DNA of 48,739 nt from Lentimicrobiaceae bacterium (GTDB lineage Bacteria; Bacteroidota; Bacteroidia; Bacteroidales; JALOCA01), in the NCBI GenBank assembly GCA_023227965.1, contig JALOCA010000025.1:1-48739 (forward strand), given 5' to 3'. The notes under the pieces are model-generated. The model saw only the letters and a program-made list of their open reading frames with translations. It ran no database searches and was not told where the DNA came from. The position numbers were made by a program, and so were the translations under genes. Numbering within the stretch: position 1 is the stretch's first letter; each line of letters opens with the position of its first letter. This document shows positions 43,036 to 48,739 of this stretch, one piece after another.

Positions 43036-43755
43036 ATGAAAAAAAATTATCCTTACCCGCTTTATGTAACACTACAAGGCGAACTGATTATTATCAGAAA
43101 CTACATGGAACTGCAACCAAATTTTTCAGCCCGTAACCCCGATATGACTGTTGCATACGGACAAGAAATTGAAACACGTATCAACCAGGCAATCATCAGT
43201 TTTACTACCGACAAAAAGCAGGAACAGAAAGCAGCAACCCGCGACATTAAAGCCATAATTGCCGAAAGCAAAGTTAAATTATCAGATTTGTTTACCGACA
43301 TCGCGGTAGTGTTCCGCAGCGACAAGCCCAAAGTTGATCTTTTAAAAAATGAGCTGGGATACACCAGATTTAACCGCAAAGCAAATGAAAATGTACAGGA
43401 AGCTATCATACAATATCTTTTTACCTTTGCCGACAACCTGCCAGCCTATCGTAGCGAACTGACAGGAAAAAAGATTCCCGACAGCCGTCTCGACGAAATA
43501 ATAAAACTTGCCCAGGAATGCAAAAATGCCAACATCACACAGGAACTCAGCAAAAGTAAAAGCAGGCAACTAACCGCCGAACAGCAAGCAGAGGTAAACA
43601 CACTCTATACCGAGGTGATGGCTATCTGCCGCTTAGGCAAATCCATCTTCCGCCAGGATAAAGAAAAATGGCAATTGTTTAACTTCAAAAGCGTAATAGA
43701 AGCTTTTGGCGGAACACGAACAAAAAAAGAAGAAGAAATCGTGCCAACTAACTAA
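43036..43755 (+). CDS. Uncharacterised soluble helical protein
   Basis: A 239-residue protein without signal peptide or membrane segment, mostly helical by composition. It has a short beta-like N terminus (YPLYVTLQGELIIIRN), charged middle helices, and a C-terminal FNFKSVIEAFGG ending in a Lys/Glu-rich tail. No family recognised and no catalytic motif seen. It lies just downstream of the 21-base repeats and the broken GxxExxY gene, in an accessory stretch; the codon usage looks ordinary. A double GAAGATTTG repeat follows its stop. Confidence 0.75.
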   Translation: MKKNYPYPLYVTLQGELIIIRNYMELQPNFSARNPDMTVAYGQEIETRINQAIISFTTDKKQEQKAATRDIKAIIAESKVKLSDLFTDIAVVFRSDKPKVDLLKNELGYTRFNRKANENVQEAIIQYLFTFADNLPAYRSELTGKKIPDSRLDEIIKLAQECKNANITQELSKSKSRQLTAEQQAEVNTLYTEVMAICRLGKSIFRQDKEKWQLFNFKSVIEAFGGTRTKKEEEIVPTN

Positions 43756-43914
43756 TTTGAAGATTTGAAGATTTGGGAAAAGCCTTGTAGGGAATTGGGA
43801 GTTTTTATTTGTGGGGGGAATGATAAATAATGAGTAAATAAATGGAGTGAGGGGATTATAGTGATATTGTGGTAATTCTTTGGCGATAGTACGTATCTAA
43901 AACTGACTTGCAAA

Positions 43915-44937
43915 ATGGACAATAGTGTTTTCAAAATCTCTGACCAAGTAAATATGGTTAATGAAGAATATAGACATGTAGTTGTGTTAGGTGCTGGTGC
44001 AAGCAAAGCATCATGTATAGATAAAGCTGAAATGAGTGGCAAGCAAATTCCATTAATGAATGACTTGCACAAAGTAATTGACTTAAAAACAGAATTAAGT
44101 GATCTGCCGATTGATTTACAGAATGAAAACTTTGAAGTTATATTTTCAACACTTTATGACAAAGATCCAAATTCGGATATTTTGCGAACGATTGAGAAAA
44201 AAATATACGACTACTTTTCTTCACTCAAACTTCCTGACACGCCAACAATTTACGACCATCTTATTCTTTCACTTCGCAAAAAAGATTTAATCGCAACATT
44301 TAATTGGGACCCGTTTTTATGGCAAGCATTTGAAAGAAATTTATCGTTTACTGACAACCTTCCACAACTTGCTTTCTTGCATGGCAATGTTGCTATTGGA
44401 TTTGACAAAGATACAAAGACATTTGGACCAAATGGATATCTCAACCTTAAAACAAAAAAAACATTTCAACCAACACGACTTTTTTATCCAATAAAGCATA
44501 AAAATTACAACTCTGATCCTTACATCAAGAATCAGTGGAATCAACTTTCAATGTTTCTTAAAAATCCAGCAAGAGTTACAATCTTTGGTTACTCTGCACC
44601 AAAGACAGATGTTGAAGCAATTAGTATAATGAAAACTGCTTGGGGACTTCCAGAAAGAAATCATCTATTTACTCAGTTTGAAATCATAGATATTAAACCA
44701 AAATGCGAACTAACAAAATCTTGGAAGGACTTTATCTTTAGCCATCACTACGAGGTTACAAACAACTTCTTTAAATCATCAATCATGCGGTTTCCAAGAC
44801 GGACAGGTGAGGTTTTCTTGGCAAATTATCTTGAAGGAAAATGGTATCAGGAAAATTATCCTCCAAAATTTAAAAACTTTAAGGATATGAAGACTTGGTA
44901 TTCTACATTAATTGATAGTGAACAAAAACCCGGCTGA
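43915..44937 (+). CDS. SIR2-like NAD-binding domain protein, possible defence effector
   Basis: A 340-residue protein with a SIR2-like Rossmann domain. The NAD-binding loop is VVVLGAGASKAS (GAGAS at 26-30), followed by TFNWDPF (N130, D132), LHGNVAIG (H156, the catalytic His position in sirtuins) and IFGYSAPKTD. There are no zinc-binding Cys pairs, so it is not a classical deacetylase but the SIR2-like group, several of which deplete NAD in anti-phage systems. No partner gene is recognisable next to it. Its DNA looks more A+T-rich than the core genes, and it sits among repeats and recombination remnants, which suggests acquisition. Confidence 0.78.
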   Translation: MDNSVFKISDQVNMVNEEYRHVVVLGAGASKASCIDKAEMSGKQIPLMNDLHKVIDLKTELSDLPIDLQNENFEVIFSTLYDKDPNSDILRTIEKKIYDYFSSLKLPDTPTIYDHLILSLRKKDLIATFNWDPFLWQAFERNLSFTDNLPQLAFLHGNVAIGFDKDTKTFGPNGYLNLKTKKTFQPTRLFYPIKHKNYNSDPYIKNQWNQLSMFLKNPARVTIFGYSAPKTDVEAISIMKTAWGLPERNHLFTQFEIIDIKPKCELTKSWKDFIFSHHYEVTNNFFKSSIMRFPRRTGEVFLANYLEGKWYQENYPPKFKNFKDMKTWYSTLIDSEQKPG

Positions 44938-44939
44938 GC

Positions 44940-44954
44940 GGAATTTATAATTCC
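44940..44954. repeat. GGAATT-TAT-AATTCC palindrome after the SIR2-like gene
   Basis: A perfect 6-base stem with a 3-base loop, 3 bases past the SIR2-like stop. A related half (AATTTATAATTCCGC) lies at 45321-45335, so the KTSC-like gene is bracketed by this motif, which also occurs at 16490-16532. Confidence 0.6.
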
Positions 44955-44988
44955 ACAGAATTCTTTAAATTGATTATAGGTTTAATCA

Positions 44989-44996
44989 TAATTTTG
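44989..44996 (+). promoter_or_regulatory. Bacteroidota-type -7 box of the KTSC-like gene
   Basis: TAATTTTG, exact TAnnTTTG match, 30 bases before the ATG at 45027. An upstream TTG (44970-44972) is only 16 bases away, a little short for a -33 element. Confidence 0.42.
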
Positions 44997-45026
44997 TATC
45001 ATTATAAAAAATAAAATTTATTTGAA

Positions 45027-45257
45027 ATGGAAATTTATAAAAACTTAAGCGGAAATTCTGGTATAACACATTATGAAATTGGAGAAGATTATATTGATGT
45101 GAAATTCATAGACAATCCAACAATTTATTTTTACTGTAATAAGAAAATTAGTAAAGCACATATTAACAAAATGAAAGATTTAGCAAAAAAAGGCAAGGGA
45201 TTGTGTACATATATAGCTCAAAATCCAGAAATAAAAGATAATTTCAGCAAACGATGA
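45027..45257 (+). CDS. Small KTSC-like domain protein
   Basis: A 76-residue protein that resembles the KTSC domain: a beta strand pattern YIDVKFIDNPTIYFYCNKKI followed by a helix (AHINKMKDLAKKGKG) and a short closing segment. The KTSC Ser/Cys positions are not all evident, so the match is moderate. KTSC domains occur alone or near RNA-related genes; their role is unclear. It has its own promoter box and is flanked by palindromic motifs, so it may be a separately acquired small gene. Confidence 0.6.
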   Translation: MEIYKNLSGNSGITHYEIGEDYIDVKFIDNPTIYFYCNKKISKAHINKMKDLAKKGKGLCTYIAQNPEIKDNFSKR

Positions 45258-45367
45258 AGTGAGTTATATCCCCTGCTGCGCGTTCCTGGTTAAACTTGTA
45301 TCCCGCTCTGAACAACGCGTAATTTATAATTCCGCTAAATAACAAAGAAGAAAGCGAAATAAAACAA

Positions 45368-45526
45368 ATGGAAACAGAAAATTGCAAACTTTATAAGGTT
45401 GAGGGGAGGTGCAAATTTCGCTCAGACTGGGGACATAAAAGCAGTAAGACTACGGAAATATATACTCACATAACAACAAAAGGATTTGATAAAATAACAA
45501 GTCCATTAGATAATTGGGATATTTAA
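45368..45526 (+). pseudogene. C-terminal stub of a tyrosine recombinase (integrase)
   Basis: From 45428 the frame reads WGHKSSKTTEIYTHITTKGF and ends SPLDNWDI before a TAA at 45524. This matches the last 32 or so residues of Bacteroidota tyrosine recombinases: the second active-site His (GHKSSKTT) and the nucleophilic Tyr (EIYTHI), with the usual IxSPLDxL end. The 20 codons before it, from an ATG at 45368, do not match a recombinase. The rest of the gene is gone, so an integrase once sat here and was deleted or disrupted. Confidence 0.83.
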
Positions 45527-45542
45527 ATTATTTTTATATTTG
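45513..45542 (+). promoter_or_regulatory. Promoter of the barrel/lipoprotein gene pair
   Basis: TATATTTG (45535-45542) is an exact TAnnTTTG match, and ATTG (45513-45516) lies 18 bases upstream. It overlaps the end of the recombinase stub. The transcript would include the attC-like hairpin in a leader of about 110 bases. Confidence 0.45.
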
Positions 45543-45552
45543 TGAACGGAAA

Positions 45553-45608
45553 GCAATAACTAATCACGAAATAACTGCCATAATGGTGGTTATACAGTCG
45601 TTATGGGC
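45553..45608 (+). repeat. attC-like nested hairpin, left boundary of the two-gene cassette
   Basis: An outer pair GCAATAAC (45553-45560) with GTTATGGGC (45600-45608), and an inner nine-pair stem ATAACTGCC (45571-45579) with GGTGGTTAT (45585-45593), two pairs being G-T, around ATAAT. Total length is 56 bases. The nested simple-site layout resembles an integron attC site, but the core GTTATGG does not fit GTTRRRY. Confidence 0.45.
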
Positions 45609-45659
45609 AATTGGGACGAAGCATTCAACGACATTGAAACAAATTATGCTAAGATATTC

Positions 45660-46403
45660 ATGAGAACAAAGAAATTATACTTCATAATCCTAATATTCTT
45701 GTTTACTGGTATTAGTTTATTTGCACAGGAAAAGCCCTACAACTTAATAAAGTTTGGGGTTAAGGGATTTGGTGGAATAACTGATACTTGTTACTTAAAC
45801 ACAATGGTTACAGACTGGTTTAATAAGGTTGTAGATGCTAGTAATGCGGAGTTACAGAGTGACCCCGTTACATTACCTTTTAATATAGAATATGGCTATC
45901 AGCCATTCATAATCATCAGACCGCTTCGGCTTCTTCAAATCGGAGTTAAAATGGATTATGCCTTTTCAAGTTTAACTGTTCAATTTCAAAATCAACTAAT
46001 CAATCAGAATTACGAATTAAATATTAAGAAAAAGTCATACAACCCTGGTGTATTTGCTTACCTGACTTTGGGAAAAATGGAGCTTGGTGGTGGGCTGTTT
46101 CGCTCCTATACATATTTAGACATAACTGATGATTTTTTTGGATACAAAGATAAATGGTACGGTACAAATACTGGCTATGAGTTAAGTCTTGGTTTTTCCT
46201 CGTCTCGCGAAAAACATGTTGGTTTTACAATGGGTATTAGATACAGGGATTTGCTAATTAATGAATTTGAAGATAATTTAAAAAGGAAAATAACTTATTC
46301 AGACAATCAGGAAAATATATCACTCAATATGTCGGGATTTTTTATTGAAATGGGTTTGTATTTTCAGTTTGTAAAAATTAAAAAGCAGAAAAATGAAAAC
46401 TAA
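45660..46403 (+). CDS. Outer-membrane beta-barrel-like protein
   Basis: A 247-residue protein. The start at 45660 is chosen because it gives a clear signal peptide (MRTKKLYFIILIFLFTGISL, cut after FAQ); an open frame to 45603 overlaps the hairpin element. The mature part has alternating beta-strand segments with aromatic ends (for example LLQIGVKMDYAFSSLTVQF and GFTMGIRYRDLLINEF) and ends with a hydrophobic strand containing Phe, as in small outer-membrane barrels. No family named. It overlaps the next gene by 11 bases, so the two products probably act together. Confidence 0.75.
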   Translation: MRTKKLYFIILIFLFTGISLFAQEKPYNLIKFGVKGFGGITDTCYLNTMVTDWFNKVVDASNAELQSDPVTLPFNIEYGYQPFIIIRPLRLLQIGVKMDYAFSSLTVQFQNQLINQNYELNIKKKSYNPGVFAYLTLGKMELGGGLFRSYTYLDITDDFFGYKDKWYGTNTGYELSLGFSSSREKHVGFTMGIRYRDLLINEFEDNLKRKITYSDNQENISLNMSGFFIEMGLYFQFVKIKKQKNEN

Positions 46404-48459
46404 TTCAATTACCAGATATTTTTTCGTACTTTTTTTAGCACTTATTTTATGGGGATGTAAAAAAGACGTTCTCAAACCAACGAATGAAGAATTCAAAGTA
46501 AAATCCTTTATCAGCAATATTAAAAGCTACAATGTTAATTCTGAGTATAATGATAACATTATGCCTACAGATACTACTTCGGCTGACAAACCTTATGTTT
46601 CTGTTCAGTCATGGGTAATAAAAGGGAAAGACATTTTAATGAGTATTACTGTACCAGATGATGCAGAAGAACTTTATTTTGGCGCAATTAACTCCCAAGC
46701 GGAATACATGGGACTTAACTTCGAGGGACAAGCACAAAATCAAGCAACAGGTTATTACCGGTTAAAACTAAGTAGTATCTCAAATCCTGATACCGCGACC
46801 AATGGATTAAGAAATTATCAGGTTGTATTAAGTTCAAATGAAAATATTCAGATTGACAAGTTCGATTTGCTTGTAAGTTGTAAGACAACAAAAGGAATCA
46901 GCAATAAAACCACTGTACCGGTAAATGTAGCTAGCATTGCTCCATATCAGAAAAACCTAAAAGTAGGCTTTAGACCATTGACGGGTTATACATATACTAT
47001 CAAAGTTTCCACACCATCAGGTGCTCAAATTACCTATTCATACAACAAAAATACCGGAACAGAGACTTTCAATAACTCACAAGTACCAAATACAAGCCTT
47101 TCTTATGATTCAGGACTTGATTTTAAATGGATTGATTTTTCTGACCCTGAATTTGGAGGATACTCAATGGCAGCAACTATTCAAATTGATTTGACAGGAG
47201 GTTCTCAATACATCTATTTATATCTTGCAATTGTTACAGAAGGCATAATTGAACAAGTCAGTTTAGATGCAAATATTCAACAAACTGGGCAAAATACAGC
47301 TGTGGGGACAGCTAATGTTGGATTTAGTTATTTTGCAGAATTCAACGAAATAATTGTTGATGACATCAAAGTAATTATACACAAACCAGATAATTTTCCA
47401 TTGTACAATGAAAACTATCCTTTTCCATCAACATATGCCCGAAGAATTGAAGTTTTCGAAGGAATGACCCAGCATACATTTCGATCAAACTACAGCAATT
47501 ACCCTCCAGACAAGCATCTACAATTGTATCACAAAGATGCTTTAACAAACGTAACTGAAAATGGTTTTCAATACGAAAATATCCAGATAATATTAGAAGC
47601 CGATATTAAAATTCCATCTAATTTTGATTTATCACAATTAAATGAAGTTTGGAGAGTAATTGAAAAACCAGATAATGTTACAAATATTTCAATAGATAAT
47701 ATCGGAATTGGTAAAGCTTCTGTGACAATCCCACCAAATGGTGGAGTTTATAAGTTTGGCTATAAACCTATTGAGGATGTAATTGAGAGTGAAGCTATTT
47801 TTCTTTTACCTCTTGCTAGTCCTGAAGTAAAAGAAATTATTTTGAACGATTTAACAAAAGCAGATGCCTTTGCAAACAAAGTAAACAATTTGTATCAAAA
47901 TGGCTATTGGCATTTACCTTTACCTCCTCCTGGATATTATGACATATATAAGATTAAACATTGGTTTTTTGACAACTTACATGGTGATTACATAGGCCGT
48001 CCGGATTGTTCTCAAAACCCTACAGTCTGGTATTATAATCAGGTAAATGATGAAAACATGCGTGGTGCAATTTTAACATGGTTTGGAATACCAACAAGAT
48101 TGAGTGATGTTAGTTACTTTCTTGCTGGCTACACCCTAACTAAGATTAACGCTCCAGAGGTTGTAAATTTAATTGCTCAGTATTGGGCTGGTGGATGTAA
48201 TTATAATGACCAGGCAACTCAGATAGCTTTATTAGCCGGAATTGATTTAGCTAAAGGAATAATCAAATACAATCAAGTGAAAACATTAGTCCAAACTATG
48301 TTTGATAAAACTTTAGATAATAAAAATACAACTCTTTGGCCAAATAATTCAATACCGAATAATTATTCAGGTTCATATCCAAATGTACCGCCTTCATTTA
48401 ATCCTAATACAATGTTTGCATCACCATGTTATACAAATCCAGATTTTGAATTAAAATAA
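46393..48459 (+). CDS. Large uncharacterised surface lipoprotein
   Basis: A 688-residue lipoprotein: signal peptide with lipobox (LALILWGCKKD, Cys at about residue 22), then several beta-rich, Ig- or carbohydrate-binding-like regions (about 60-190, 190-310 and 310-470) and a C-terminal part (about 480-688) with helices and Cys residues in RPDCSQNPTVWYY and YWAGGCNYND. No catalytic motif was recognised. Asp/Asn-rich surface loops suggest an outer-membrane location. It overlaps the barrel-like gene by 11 bases and forms a two-gene unit with it, flanked by attC-like elements. Confidence 0.78.
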   Translation: MKTNSITRYFFVLFLALILWGCKKDVLKPTNEEFKVKSFISNIKSYNVNSEYNDNIMPTDTTSADKPYVSVQSWVIKGKDILMSITVPDDAEELYFGAINSQAEYMGLNFEGQAQNQATGYYRLKLSSISNPDTATNGLRNYQVVLSSNENIQIDKFDLLVSCKTTKGISNKTTVPVNVASIAPYQKNLKVGFRPLTGYTYTIKVSTPSGAQITYSYNKNTGTETFNNSQVPNTSLSYDSGLDFKWIDFSDPEFGGYSMAATIQIDLTGGSQYIYLYLAIVTEGIIEQVSLDANIQQTGQNTAVGTANVGFSYFAEFNEIIVDDIKVIIHKPDNFPLYNENYPFPSTYARRIEVFEGMTQHTFRSNYSNYPPDKHLQLYHKDALTNVTENGFQYENIQIILEADIKIPSNFDLSQLNEVWRVIEKPDNVTNISIDNIGIGKASVTIPPNGGVYKFGYKPIEDVIESEAIFLLPLASPEVKEIILNDLTKADAFANKVNNLYQNGYWHLPLPPPGYYDIYKIKHWFFDNLHGDYIGRPDCSQNPTVWYYNQVNDENMRGAILTWFGIPTRLSDVSYFLAGYTLTKINAPEVVNLIAQYWAGGCNYNDQATQIALLAGIDLAKGIIKYNQVKTLVQTMFDKTLDNKNTTLWPNNSIPNNYSGSYPNVPPSFNPNTMFASPCYTNPDFELK

Positions 48460-48487
48460 GAAAATAAATGCAATTATTCAACCAACA

Positions 48488-48620
48488 TGCCCATAACAAA
48501 GTGTAGCAGCAATAAGGGTTTCAGTTGTAATTCAATCGTTCTGCCCCGCTCTAAATTTGGTATTGGTGGACAGGACAGTAGCCCGCAATCCCTTACTAGC
48601 CATACCGCCGACCGTTAGCA
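48488..48620 (+). repeat. attC-like element, right boundary of the two-gene cassette
   Basis: It begins TGCCCATAAC (48488-48497), the exact reverse complement of GTTATGGGCA at 45600-45609, and ends GTTAGCA (48614-48620). Inside, AATAAGGG (about 48511) can pair with CCCTTACT (about 48590). At 133 bases it is within the size range of attC sites. A new gene starts 38 bases after it. Confidence 0.42.
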
Positions 48621-48657
48621 CCTATTTTAAGACAATGAAACCAACAAACGACATATA

Positions 48658-48739
48658 ATGAAAATTTTGAATCTTATTTTAGCCTTTTTCCTTTTGAATG
48701 GATTAAATGTTAATTCTCAGACAAATCATTTTCCAAAAG
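48658..48739 (+). CDS. Exported protein, 3' end outside the window
   Basis: Only the first 27 codons are present: MKILNLILAFFLLNGLNVNS followed by QTNHFPK. This is a clean signal peptide with a likely cut after VNS, so the product is exported. Nothing more can be said. Its position right after the attC-like element suggests it is the first gene of a further cassette. Confidence 0.6.
   Translation, partial: MKILNLILAFFLLNGLNVNSQTNHFPK

Larger units (their letters stand above)
45258..45659. other. Gene-poor stretch with recombination debris
   Basis: It holds a long-loop CGCGTT/AACGCG stem (about 45278-45320), the palindromic motif at 45321-45335, the recombinase stub at 45368-45526, a promoter-like box at 45535-45542 and an attC-like hairpin at 45553-45608. 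No complete gene is visible. Confidence 0.65.

Overview
The window looks like chromosome of an anaerobic member of the Bacteroidota, probably Bacteroidales. The evidence is a run of upstream sites matching the phylum's -7 promoter box TAnnTTTG, a locus encoding ribosomal protein L33, a DUF4295 protein, FtsY and RimO, a PorE-like TPR/beta-propeller/OmpA protein of the kind linked to type IX secretion, a FloA/NfeD pair, many signal-peptide and lipobox proteins, and an oxygen-sensitive glycyl radical enzyme. No rRNA, tRNA or CRISPR array was seen.

Region 1 (1-9263, + strand): the end of an M16 peptidase, a PfkB sugar kinase, a helix-hairpin-helix membrane protein, a TPR membrane protein, and a complete three-gene 4-hydroxyphenylacetate decarboxylase system (large glycyl radical subunit, small Fe-S subunit, radical SAM activase). 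The predicted product of that system is p-cresol. A DUF169 gene converges on it with the two stop codons touching. Region 2 (about 10-31.5 kb, mostly - strand) is largely core: dnaN, plsY, an orphan triple-PAS protein, the PorE-like protein, a DOPA-dioxygenase family enzyme, a small thioredoxin-like protein, a cobalamin-binding radical SAM protein, a membrane LytTR regulator, clpS-nfeD-floA-relA in one apparent operon, MORN-repeat proteins, a serine hydrolase, a hotdog thioesterase, rimO, ftsY, DUF4295 and rpmG, then xerD on the + strand. The long RelA/SpoT protein keeps its synthetase residues but has lost several hydrolase residues.

Region 3 (31.6-41.9 kb): a secreted PreP-type M16 peptidase, then a tightly packed + strand set (class III aminotransferase, acyl-CoA thioesterase, two crotonase-fold proteins, a KAS III-like condensing enzyme, a B12-radical SAM protein) next to a divergent short-chain dehydrogenase. 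Gaps of 0 to 44 bases and one 4-base overlap suggest one pathway on a CoA- or ACP-bound substrate. The condensing enzyme keeps the nucleophilic Cys but appears to have lost the His and Asn used for decarboxylation. I do not recognise the product, and this is the best candidate here for an undescribed biosynthetic system.

Region 4 (41.9 kb to the end) is accessory DNA. It holds nine exact-period 21-base repeats that encode a heptapeptide interrupted by stops, a GxxExxY gene cut short by a hairpin-forming direct repeat, an uncharacterised protein, a SIR2-like NAD-binding protein, a small KTSC-like protein, the C-terminal stub of a tyrosine recombinase, and a two-gene unit (outer-membrane barrel-like protein plus large lipoprotein) bounded by attC-like hairpins. 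This suggests a cassette or integration hotspot. All functional calls rest on reading motifs by eye; no database search was possible.
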